From positions 89,973,104 through 90,037,103 of the forward strand of contig CM019823.1 of NCBI GenBank assembly GCA_009763385.1: a stretch of DNA of 64,000 nt. Reading direction: 5' to 3'. The position numbers were made by a program, and so were the translations under genes. Within the stretch, counting starts at the first letter, position 1; every line of letters begins with the position of its first letter. Positions 54,770-64,000 of this stretch are shown here, in pieces. This DNA comes from Coix lacryma-jobi var. lacryma-jobi (taxonomy: Eukaryota; Streptophyta; Magnoliopsida; Poales; Poaceae). The notes beneath the pieces are model-generated. The model was not told where the DNA came from. It ran no database searches and saw only the letters and a program-made list of their open reading frames with translations.

Positions 54770-57700
54770 GGTGGAAAAGTTTCGCGAAGTTTGGAATCAT
54801 AAAGTCACATGAAATGACGAGCCACAACTTTGCCTATAATCATGAATTAAGTGAAGGAGAATATTTGAGTTCAACCAAGTCTTGCAATTACTCCCAAACA
54901 ACTCTATATGGACTCACGAACAAAAGTTACGAAGGGTTCGTGTTGAGCAAATGTCAAGAAAATGCCCCAATCGATCGGCCTGAAACCCTAAATTGAGGTC
55001 ATATCAACTTGCTGCTTTGACCAACATGAAAGTACAACTTATATTCATATTCTGAGGTTTGACCTTAAAGCAAAGTTAGAGATCATGAAGCGCGCAACAA
55101 ACTTTGTTAAAAGGTCCAGAGCTGAATCTATTTCTAACCTTGTCAAATAGAGATTCAAAGTTTGAATCTGCTGCTGTTTCCAGCCTGAAAAATTTGGCTG
55201 TCTGAAATGCAGTGTCAATCACGTTGGCAAGCCACGTTCTCCAAATTTTGTTAAGTAACTTCAGTTGGTCCAAAAATAAGAGTTGTAGGCAATTCTTTGG
55301 AGAAGGGCATACTAAAAGTTGCACTCTATTTGAGCAAGTTTGGACTGAGAATTTTGGATTTGATCGCAGCAAGGTTGACTGTCATTAAACCGTTGACACT
55401 GTCATGTTTAGAACTAATTACCAGCCAATTTGTGGCTCTAGTGGCTATGACCCCTTAAGCAAAGTTACAGAGCAACCCGAGATAAACAAGTTTGTTTAAA
55501 GGCCCGAAGCCCAGTTCGGCCTCGATCCACCCCAAAACCACTGCCCAAGATCTCCCATCGTCGCGTGCCATGTGTTCGACGAAAAGATATCGTGGTCGGC
55601 ATGCACAGAGCAAGCCCGCCCCCCCCAATGGCTTCCAGCTGCTTCATTGCCCCTGCCTTCATCCCAAAGACCGAAGTCGAGCACCAGAGCGCCTCCCACT
55701 ACCTCTCCACTCGCATCCCATCTCTTCTTCCCTCTCTCTTTCTCTTGCTCTCACTTCTGCTCCCGTCGGCCACCATAGCAGCAAGCAGCAGCGCCTCCTC
55801 CTTGCTCTCCCTGCTTCCTCTTTCCTGCAACCAGCCAAGGCAACGCTCTTCCCCTCGTTGCTGCTCCTCTCCTCCTCTCCCATGGTGAGCAGCAACAAAT
55901 AGTGTGCAGTAAGCAGCGAGCAGCAGTGTGCGGTATCGACAAGCAACAGCAACAGTGCCGGAGCCGTCGGTGGCCAGCAAGCAAGCCGGCCATGGCTCTG
56001 TTCCTGTGTGCAGCACGAAGAAAAAGGAAGTTTGGAAGAAGAAGGACCTTGTGCGCTATCTCCAAGGAATACAGGGGGTTTTCTGCGATGTCGATGACTC
56101 ATGTGAATAGTGCCAAGTGTTTTTCTTTTTCTTTTTCCTTTTATCTGGCTAAAACTTGGTAAATTCGTAGTAATTAGTAGAAAAATCGTAAAATAGTAAA
56201 AGTGGACCTTTTAGAATCCTTGTGAGTAGTTCTTTGCCGTGAAGTTATAATATGATATGTTTTAGTTCAAAGTTTTTGCTGTCTCGATTTATCTTTGTTA
56301 AATAGGGTTTGGTAGGAATAAAGTCATACCTGCTGTTGTGATGGTCCAAATGCTATGAATTTTTTATGGTAGGCTTGTCTTGTGATATGTGTGTTGTGAT
56401 ATAAATTTTAGATTTATTGGTGCATGTATGTTTCAGTTATGAATTTATTTTGCTTGCATCCTATTAAATGAATTAAAATAAATTGTGGTAAGTGTTTGCA
56501 TGTAAAAATAGAAAAAGTGGCTCCACTGCCTTTCTATGATATTGTTGTAGCTTAGGTAATTTTATTATGGTCATGTGCTTACAGAAAATATGATTTGTGA
56601 ATTTATCTTGCTCTCACATGTATTTTGTTAATAAAACTTGCCCTGTTTTTAATAAATAAATTATAATATCTGAGCATGTAATATTTTTACAGTAGTCATG
56701 ATTTGGCATTATCTATCATCAGTAAAAATATGATCCCCAAATTTTATGTTTACAACATCACTTAAAAATAATGTCTACGTTTGTTGATTATTTAATTAAT
56801 GAAAGTATAGTGATAAATAAAAATATACATGTGTAAATGATTATCTTTGTTGTATATTAATCTGAGATGATTATTATATGTTCATGTTCTTGAATGTTAG
56901 AAATGTTTTAATAGTTTAATTGTATGCTCACATGTTAATCAAATAAGTAAAATGAGTTTATTAATATGCTGATATGGCTGCTAGAGCAGTTTCTGTAGTG
57001 GTGATTAGTTCGTAAAGAAAATGATGTTTTCTGTAGATGTGTTCTATATGAAAGTTGTAGATAACTTCTTTATCTTGTTGTCCTAAAATTTCATGATTTT
57101 AGGCCATGTTGTTTTGGAGTTATAGTTTTTGTAAGTTGACTGTCAGGTTTTGCATACTTTCTGAGCAGATCTGAAAGAATGAATTGTTTGGCTAGTTTAA
57201 GTTATGAATCATGTCTTTGTGTTAATAGAATAGTTGTATTGCATTTCATAAGCTTTCTGAATTGTCTTGGATCACTATTTTTGGTGATCTAGAACTTGAG
57301 TTACATGTGTTTAAAATTAGAAGTCAGAATCTGTCCAAGTCTGAACAGATTTACTTGTTTGAGTTGAATAGCCTTGATAACTGCTTAATCATCTTGAGAT
57401 GATTATAAATAACTTGTAGACAACTTAATAATCTTTCTAATAAGCCTTATGTCAAGTCTTTTGGTGCTTTAGATCTTCAGTTATAGCTGTTTGAAGATGA
57501 ATGTAATATTCTGTCCAAAGTTTGGACAGAAGTGTTTGTCTGTTATGTTTGACCTTTTTAATTGCTGAATCATGCTTAAGTGATAATAACAAAGTTGTAG
57601 ATAATTTTATTATCTTTCCAGAAAGTCTAGGATCACCTTGTTTAGATGTGTGTAGCTCTAGTTATGTCTGTTTTAAGTACATGTTGTGTTCTGTCCAAAC

Positions 57701-59291
57701 TGTCTAAATGAACCAAACTTGATTGCTATAGCTTAATATTGATTATGTGATCTTTGATGCTATGTCATGACTTGATAATGTTTAGTTTGTGCATACTATG
57801 TTATTAAATTAATTAACCTGATGTATTATATAAATATATTAAATAATGATGGTTGACATGCTTAACTAATATAGGATTTGTATGCGCATACATGTGTTCC
57901 ATTGTGTGATGTGTGTAACATAGTCTTGATAGATTGTTATAATTAGCCACCATGAGTGCCTAATGAACGTGTGTCGCACCTCATTATATGTATAACATGC
58001 CGAAGTGTTTATGCTACGTTGTGTGTTAGAACTATGTCTTCTTTTAGTAGTTATCCTGATTGCTTATGTAAAGTAATTAGTAATGTTTGTGTTTGCTTCG
58101 TAAGTATTTTCCTTGCATTCGTACGCTTGCATTGTGTATCTCATTTAGGTAACGGTATATACATCGTGAAGGAGGTGATGATGAGGCTAAACCTGAAGAC
58201 GGTGTTTGGTGGATTATCCCGAAGAATGCGGAGTTAAGCAAGTGCTACGACGGAGATGCTCGCCAAGCGAGTATCACCTAACAAATACTAACCTAGAAGG
58301 CAAGAATGCGGATCACGGTTGGCTATATTTGCTATTGTGGAAAAGAACCTGAGTAGTAATGAAATATGGTCAACTAGAAGGCAAGGCACCAAGTTGGAAC
58401 TTGGGGGCAGTTCGTCCGTTGGATCGTTTGTATCGATGTTGGCCCTCATTCATTTTTGAAAGCGCCCTTTTACTTAGGGTGCCGGTTATGTATTCCGGAC
58501 CCCGAAGCCGGTTAAACGCTGTTCGGGCCGGATTCAACCCGAGTCGTGCCCTCTAGTATAGAAATGCGATCTACCTCGGAATGACCATCGCCAGGTTCCA
58601 ATTGGGCGGTCCGTGCTTGAATCGCGACGATTACCACCACGAACAGTATCGAGTGGTGACCCAATGCATGGACCCGACGGGGAAAGTGTGGGTTTGAATT
58701 AAAGGTTTCTCGCCAGCTGGTTTGTAATTCGATTCGAGTCGCTGTCTCCCCCTGTTAGTGGGAAACTATGTCGAGCTTCACCACGATACAACTCCATGTG
58801 ACATTGATGGTTCAACTAAAATATTGACAAAGCAAACCTGATATGGTATTATGATATTGTTTGCTAGATTCAAGTGAGTGCACTAGTACAGGTGCAAAAC
58901 CTAGAGTTTAAGCAATAGGATAAAAGATTACTGCTTATATAAGTAAAATGATGAACCCTTTTACTTAAGCTCCTTTTGCAAATAAATTTAACCAGCCCCA
59001 CTATTTATATCGGCCTTGCATACTCCTTGGTGTCACTTTATTTTTGGTTTCCGACGGGTAAGTCTAGCTGAATACATTCGAGTACTCAGGGTTTATCCCA
59101 CCTTATTGCAGGTGAAGGTTAGGCCTGCCGAAAGGTGATGGTCAGTGCCGGTGGGCTCGGCAGTTCCCTACTTCTTCTCTTTATGCTGTTGTTGGAGGAT
59201 GTCACTCAAGCTAGCAAAGTATTTCAACTTATGTTATGGTATCCATTTCAAAGCTATGTTGTTTGTAATTTTATTTCCGCTGCAAAGCTCC
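54770..59291 (+). repeat. Large gypsy-type LTR (right copy), part 1
   Basis: Matches the reverse complement of 1-4870. Shared landmarks include TATGGACTCACGA near 54907, GAAACCCTAA near 54985, the CTGTCCA repeats at 57335-57700, and the block ending in GTGGGCTCG near 59150. The left boundary is estimated from alignment with the other copy and may be off by tens of bases, since no clean TGT start is seen. Divergence between the copies is substantial, so they are old or from subfamilies. It is interrupted at 59292 by CACTA-2. Confidence 0.68.
55500..56010. other. GC-rich island in the right LTR copy
   Basis: Counterpart of 3380-4220. Several overlapping frames on both strands (for example 55492-55902 plus, 55659-56102 minus) are compositional and share no motif with the frames in the other copy. 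Confidence 0.45.
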
Positions 59292-60374
59292 CACTATACC
59301 ACAACCAATCTAGAGCGTTGGACAACGGTCGCTAAAACTTATTATTAGTGATGAACAATTGGTCGCTATAAATTAGTAACAGATTATCAATCGCTATTTT
59401 TTCATGTACCAACTCAACATCGGTCACTATATATATTAAACTACTAGAATCAAACGATCGGTCACTATAGCCCGGCTTATTAGGCCACACTCGGCCCAGC
59501 CCACTCACGTGCAAGGTAATTTCGTGGCCCACCTAGGAGATGCATCACCAAAACCCTAACTTTTGCACCCACGCAGCAGCGGCAACCGAGTCCAATCCCC
59601 GCCGCCGCACTGTATCCATAACTTTTGCAAGGTATGGTAACTGATTTTTGTACGGTAACGCAATAGCAGTGAAACATTCTTCTAAAATCATGACCATCCT
59701 TATGATGCCATTATTAAGCCATTATAAACACTTAGTATTGCCATTGTAGATGATGCCATTGTTAATCCAGTAAAAACACTTGCAAAGTATTGCCATCTGA
59801 GAGAGATCACTGCACTTGATGCTACAGAAAGAACAACCCATATGTTACTCGTGCCCCATATATGGTCTCACTTGAACTAGTTAAACATTCATTCAAGTGA
59901 GTCCACTTTCATTTCATATATATATTTTCTTTGTCTGTTATAAAATTATGGGGTATGTCATCTTACATTTATATTTCTTATCAGATTATCAAATTTACAC
60001 TTACAACCATAGGAGTGATCTATTCTTACTGCACATTCTCTTTTATACATATTGGATTGTAGCTGAATACCATAATACTTGTATTGGATTGCATGTGGAC
60101 CTTCTCGTCTACTTATTGGAAGTAGCTGAATACCAGAATACTTATATTGTATTGCATGTGGATTTCAGGCTTGTAATTCTGAGAGGTGCTAGTGAGCAGC
60201 ATGCTTGATGGTGTCGACACGCTAACTTGAGTTCTCATGGAAGATGGGCTAAAAGGTGTGGAGCACTCAGATGTGTTTCTAGCCATAGTTTTTGGATTGC
60301 TAGAGTAAATACTGAATTTGAATAGAGATTCACCGTGGACCAAAATACTGAATTTGGATCGCAGATCCACCAAT

Positions 60375-61425
60375 GCCTGTTTGGTAGAGATTCACCACAG
60401 TAAAAAGTGAATTTGAATCTGGGATTAACCGTGGATCAGCTTCGCCGTGGATCTGAGATCAACCGTGGATCTGCGAGAAAACTGTTTGGCTAATACAATA
60501 GATCCAGATTCATGCAAGGGCATTTTCACATGAATTGCCATATTTGCCCACAGTCAATGCAACAGCTCCATCTCTCTTCCATTTGGGCCCCACTAGTCAG
60601 GGACATAATAATGAAAAAATGCCAAAAAATAATCAGGCTTTCTTCTTCCTCCCGCTCGCGTGTGCAAACGGACCTGCTCAGGCTAATGGGCGGCCACGCG
60701 AGCACGATAGGGCGTGACAACGAGGGCCGACGAGCAGGGCAGGGCGTTCATGCGGGCACCAACTGCTCCCATGGCTGGAGCGGCGTAGACTCGCCAGGGC
60801 AGGTGCGGGGCCATGGACGCCGCGTCTGCGAAGGCCGGCGAATGGCTGGGCGAGCGCGGCAGAGCAGGACGGCGAGGGCCGGCGAGTAGGGCGGGTGTCC
60901 ACGGGGAAGCCAGGCGGCTCCCACGGCTGGACGGAGCGGACGCGCTAGACCGGCCACACAACCTGGGACACCGCGGTCGGCGAGGGCCGGTGGGTGGCCG
61001 TGCGAGCGCAACAGGGCGGGACGGCGAAGACCAGCGGGCGCCCGCCGGAATGGCGGTAGGGCGAATCAGCGAGGGTCAGCGGGCGGGACGGTATGGGCGT
61101 GCATTGGAGCTCGAGACAGTGGGGGCGTCTCATTGTGATCCGGCGAGCTCGAGTTCAGAGAAGAAACGTTTGGTGGGGAGAAAGAAAAACAAACGAAGCG
61201 GTATGTATGTAATCAGTGGCATTGGTGGGTAATTTTCTCCAACTCCACTAAACTTGAGTTGGTGGAGCACCCCTTGAGGAGCTCCACCAAAATGGTGAAT
61301 CTGGCCCTCAGATCCACTATTTTGGTGAATCTGAATTTGGTGGATCTGATGTGTTTGGCAAATAGTTTGTTGAATCCTAGCTCATGAATCCGAATCTGGT
61401 GAATCTGAATCCCTACCAAACAAGC
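60375..61425. mobile_element. Nested TIR element inside CACTA-2
   Basis: The left end GCCTGTTTGGTAGAGATTC pairs with a right end that reversed reads GCTTGTTTGGTAGGGATTC (two mismatches in 19). Subterminal words GTGGATC and GAATCTG repeat at both ends. The ends resemble hAT-type or related grass elements, but no target duplication could be fixed, so the superfamily is open. The interior (60640-61200) is a GC-rich, CpG-rich island without a recognisable protein. Confidence 0.6.
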
Positions 61426-61825
61426 CCATAGGCTTGGTCTTCTGTATAGTGAACTCTTTAGAAGTTTATGGGTTGTGTGCCTGTGTGGTAGGTGCATTGC
61501 AGAATTTATCCAAAGTACAATTATACAAATATTGATTTCAATGAATATATGGTATTTGTTTATACAATTATGTGGTTCAAATGTACTGTGAACTTGTATT
61601 GGATGTTAAACAAGCCTAAAATTATATGGTATGTTGTGTATATTATTGTGCTGGTTCATAGTGACAGATTATTGGTTGGTAAAAAGTTTAATAGCCACAA
61701 ACCATTGGTCGCTAAAACATGTTACAAACAATTGGTCGGTATAAATTTTGTATCCAACTATCGGTCGCTATAAAACATGTCGGTCGCTATAGACTTATAG
61801 CGACGCCACTTACAACGACTTATAA

Positions 61826-61855
61826 ATCGGTCGCTATAACGTTATAGCGACCGAT
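61826..61855. repeat. 30 bp perfect palindrome in the CACTA-2 subterminal region
   Basis: ATCGGTCGCTATAAC followed at once by its exact complement. It consists of two head-to-head subterminal repeats with no spacer. Confidence 0.92.
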
Positions 61856-61924
61856 GATGGGTCGCTATGACGGCTTATAGCGACTCTTTTGGAGACGCTA
61901 TAGATTGGTTGTGGTACAGTGTCC

Positions 61925-62100
61925 GTGGACATGATTTGTATTTGTTTGACCATGCGATCTTGGCTAAGATGTTGAAAAGGTTTGAAATCCCTCAGGATTT
62001 CATGGACTACCGGGTTTACATGGGCTCAAGTGTGCTAATTCAACTGCTCCGGCAGAGGTTTTCACACTTGTCCTCTTATAAATTGGTCGGTTCTGTCACA
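61925..62100 (+). repeat. Probable end of the large LTR (right copy), part 2
   Basis: Resumes after CACTA-2 and reads through ACTACCGGGTTTACATGGGC and TAAATTGGTCGGTTCTGTCACA. The latter wording resembles the ends of large grass gypsy LTRs. No primer binding site follows, so this would be a 3' or solo LTR. The endpoint is uncertain. Confidence 0.4.
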
Positions 62101-62637
62101 TTCACCCCGTGCAGTTTTGCACTTTCTGGGCATTTGCGGACACTCCACCGCCAAGGTCACGGACAGTCCGCGCATCAGGGTTGAGGGCAGGCGGTCAGGC
62201 GTAGCCCCCTGACTATTCACCATCAGGTGACTGACAGACAGTCCGCGGTACAAACCCACGGACAGTTCGGGACCTGTCCAGCAGAGTTTCATAACACTTT
62301 GGTTTCTAAGCTTTTGCCTGCAGACAGTCCGACCTCCCGTGGCGGATAGTCCACCGTTCACCAGACAGTCCGGGACTCTGACCGCGGACAGTCCGGGAAC
62401 CTGCTGATTGTGCAGTTTTGCTCTGAGGCTTTAGCAATTGGTTTTGGGGGTTCTCCGGTAGTTCCGCGGTACCACTAGGACATCTCCAAGGGTATCCACC
62501 TACTTGTAGGTCGTGAACTCACCGATTATTTGAGTCTTCGCTTTTGGGGTGATTTTCTGGGACAAGGGCCATCTGTTTCATGAGTTGAAATTTGAGGCTG
62601 CCATTCACCCCCTCTGGTCGCCAATTCGGTCCATCAT
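62101..62637 (+). repeat. 3' fragment of a third Sirevirus-like LTR
   Basis: It contains at least four CGGACAGTCCG-type palindromes or their decayed forms (62160-62400). It ends GCCATTCACCCCCTCTGGTCGCCAATTCGGTCCATCA, the same closing arrangement as the Sirevirus-1 and -2 LTRs (CCATTCACCCC, TCTGGTCGCC, CGGTCCTTCA). It differs enough to be another family. No primer binding site follows, and the 5' portion with the hairpin array is absent. Confidence 0.65.
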
Positions 62638-63055
62638 ACCTGGGTTTACTCCCGCATATCAGCCTAGTTGGGACAACCTACCCCGGCAGTCTACAACTGG
62701 TACGGAGTGGACTGAAGGAAGCCATGTGGCTTGGGATCAAGGCACATGGGTCGAGACATCAGATTCCGAGGGGCTACCACCTCCAGTCCCGCCAAGGCAA
62801 TCCATCACTTTGGAGGCCTGAACACGAGGATTGAGGGGCTGGAAATCCGTACTGACAATATTCAGGGTTCCCTGAATGAACAAGCCTAGTGGAACCAACG
62901 ATGGGATGCCAGACAGGACCAGTTCGACGCCAGACAAGCAGAATCACTCGAAGAAATGTGCCAAGTCCATGCATTGCTTCGATAGCAGCAAGAGAAGCAA
63001 CTGGCGTATTGGGCGTCGCTGGGGTACTATCCCCGGGGTCCATAGCTGCAAGCTA
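62638..63055 (+). pseudogene. Degenerate gag-like stretch
   Basis: Frame-shifted reading gives a Trp/Pro/Ser-rich part (SWDNLPRQSTTGTEWTEGSH) up to 62821, then in another frame a helical, charged part (RIEGLEIRTDNIQGSLNEQA, WNQRWDARQDQFDARQAE). The second part looks like the coiled-coil N-terminus of a retrotransposon gag. It is too short and broken to assign to a lineage. Confidence 0.4.
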
Positions 63056-64000
63056 GGTACCTTGTATCTTGTATCTGCATTGCATGTTTCCCTTTTCTAA
63101 ACCTTGGATTGCATATTTAAATTTGAATTTTCAATTCCATATTTAAAAAATTGATTCCACTCACATCTGTATGTCAAGAATGCTTTTTGTTACGTCCTTG
63201 TTGAAACGATGAATAGTTGTTGTATTTCATATTTCAAAATCTTGCTTAGTTTATGATTTTGAATTCCCTGACATTTAAGTTTATTGGCTAAAACTGTTCA
63301 TCCTATGAAACTTGAAACTGGTGCGTAGCATAAGCATGATCCTTGTCTAAAGTTGTAGCTTGATTTGATTCGATGAAATAGACTCTGCTATAACTTTGTT
63401 CTAAGTGATACTTGACATCCGGAGTTTTCATTTTCAAAATATTAAAATTACAAGTTCCTCAATGATCATATATCCTACCAGAGCCATATGAGTTACTTAT
63501 TTGAAAACCTTGCACTCATATGCTACTTGTAATTACATCGAGTCTTTTCAAATTGTTTGTGACCTATGTTGAGATTCTTGTCATACACCCATGATCCGAG
63601 ATTCATGTACACTCCACAAAACATTGCTATCTCTTATACCAAGAGTTACGCACAACATGCCATCCATTTATCCACCAAATAAAGCTTCATCCACATGTCA
63701 CTTCTCTCTCACACAAAAAGTCCAAAAAGAGTTACGAGCTATGAAAAAACAAACCATGTCAAAAGGCATGTTGGAAAAAATTGGCAAGTGCCCGATGTAG
63801 AATTATGGGTATACTCAATACCCACCTGAAAAAAAGAGAAAGATAAGAAAAAAAGATAGCCCATACTCTCAAGATTCTAAAAAAGAAAGAGAGATTTGAC
63901 TAAGGAGCTCCAAATAAAAATATTTTCGCACACTTGCACATCTCGATCAGGGTATATGACTTGAATCTCCATGTGGTTCGGTCTTTGACATAGCAAAATA
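63056..64000. other. AT-rich sequence, unassigned
   Basis: No supported gene. The end (63540-64000) has the texture of the 3' non-coding region of Athila-type elements (A-rich tracts, short repeated words), loosely like 30100-30300, but no boundary, polypurine tract or LTR is visible before the window ends. Confidence 0.45.

Larger units (their letters stand above)
20085..54770 (+). mobile_element. Element G: Ty3-gypsy-type element split by two insertions, right end lost
   Basis: It starts with the LTR at 20085-20780 and a leader beginning CACTTTTTGCCTACTCCGCT, the kind of PBS region seen after gypsy LTRs. Its gag is in three parts (21016-21317, 46571-47865, 52777-54655), interrupted by Sirevirus-2 and E3. 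The joins restore the reading frame once one copy of each target duplication is removed (checked for E3). No protease or reverse transcriptase is seen before sequence of the large LTR takes over near 54770. A matching 3' LTR is not in the window, so G is either truncated or continues beyond 64000. The end coordinate is approximate. Confidence 0.78.
59292..61921. mobile_element. CACTA-2: non-autonomous CACTA element
   Basis: 2,630 bp. The left end is CACTATACCACAACCAATCT and the right end reversed is CACTGTACCACAACCAATCT, one mismatch in 20, with the 3 bp duplication TCC (59289-59291 and 61922-61924). Subterminal copies of TCGGTCGCTATA cluster at both ends: about five on the left to 59475, at least six on the right from 61670. 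No transposase motif is present. The interior holds AT-rich sequence and a nested TIR element. Confidence 0.9.

Noticed and set aside
55492..56102. Overlapping frames of 100-147 codons, Ser/Arg/Leu rich
   Set aside because: Same GC-rich LTR block as above. Composition alone explains the open frames.
1..59291. The two large LTRs as the two ends of one giant element
   Set aside because: They are in opposite orientation and strongly diverged, whereas the LTRs of one element are direct repeats.
60683..61232. Gly/Arg-rich frames as a captured host gene
   Set aside because: Frames are open on both strands because of GC content, and no protein motif is visible. It is kept only as a possible capture in the findings.

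Overview
The window looks like a gene-free heterochromatic stretch of a plant nuclear genome, almost certainly a grass. I found no host protein gene, rRNA or tRNA gene. Nearly everything that can be identified is a transposable element: two Ty1-copia Sirevirus-like elements, three Ty3-gypsy-type elements of different lineages, two very large gypsy-type LTR copies, two CACTA DNA transposons and a nested TIR element. The grass assignment rests on the Sirevirus features (CGGACAGTCCG palindromes in the LTRs, repeated AAGGGGGAGA polypurine tracts), the CACTA subterminal TTTAGCCCCGGTTGG hairpins, and the depth of nesting.

Layout. 1-4870 (minus strand): very large LTR of a gypsy-type element, with its polypurine tract at 4871-4884. 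4887-8172 and 19822-20084: the two halves of unassigned, AT-rich or degenerate sequence. 8173-19816: Sirevirus-1, complete, TSD TTATG, with decayed gag and pol. 20085 to about 54770: a gypsy-type element (called G here) with a 696 bp 5' LTR and a long gag. Its gag is split by two insertions. The first is Sirevirus-2 (21323-46565, TSD ATACG/ATATG). The second is a 4.9 kb gag-protease element (E3, 47866-52771, TSD CTACC). Sirevirus-2 itself carries an Athila-like gag-protease element in its gag (E4, 25044-34864, TSD GTAGC). E4 in turn has a solo LTR of its own family inside its 3' LTR (31532-33540, TSD GGTAG). Sirevirus-2 also carries a Tnp2-type CACTA element in its 3' non-coding region (39424-43202, TSD GTT). 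About 54770 to 62100 (plus strand): a second, diverged copy of the large LTR seen at 1-4870, in opposite orientation and split by a second CACTA element (59292-61921, TSD TCC), which contains a nested TIR element. 62100-62637: the 3' end of a third, distinct Sirevirus-like LTR. 62638-64000: a degenerate gag-like stretch, then AT-rich sequence.

How the parts relate. Only the Sireviruses retain integrase, reverse transcriptase and RNase H, and both copies are broken by stops and frameshifts. E3 and E4 keep gag and protease but have no reverse transcriptase or integrase, so they would have depended on enzymes supplied by relatives. Most premature stops are explained by C-to-T changes on one strand or the other (CGA to TGA, CAG to TAG, TGG to TAG or TGA), the usual signature of long-term cytosine methylation. 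The nesting gives a clear relative order: G, then Sirevirus-2 and E3, then E4 and CACTA-1, then the solo LTR.

The most interesting structural signal is an array of six 24-nt hairpins in each Sirevirus LTR. They share an 8-nt loop containing GGCC, while the stem sequence changes from hairpin to hairpin with compensating changes in both arms. Other unusual points are a splice-acceptor-like gag/pol junction, PBS duplications inside the E4 LTR, and an RNase H1-type hybrid-binding domain next to the CACTA transposase. All homology statements come from reading motifs, not from database searches.
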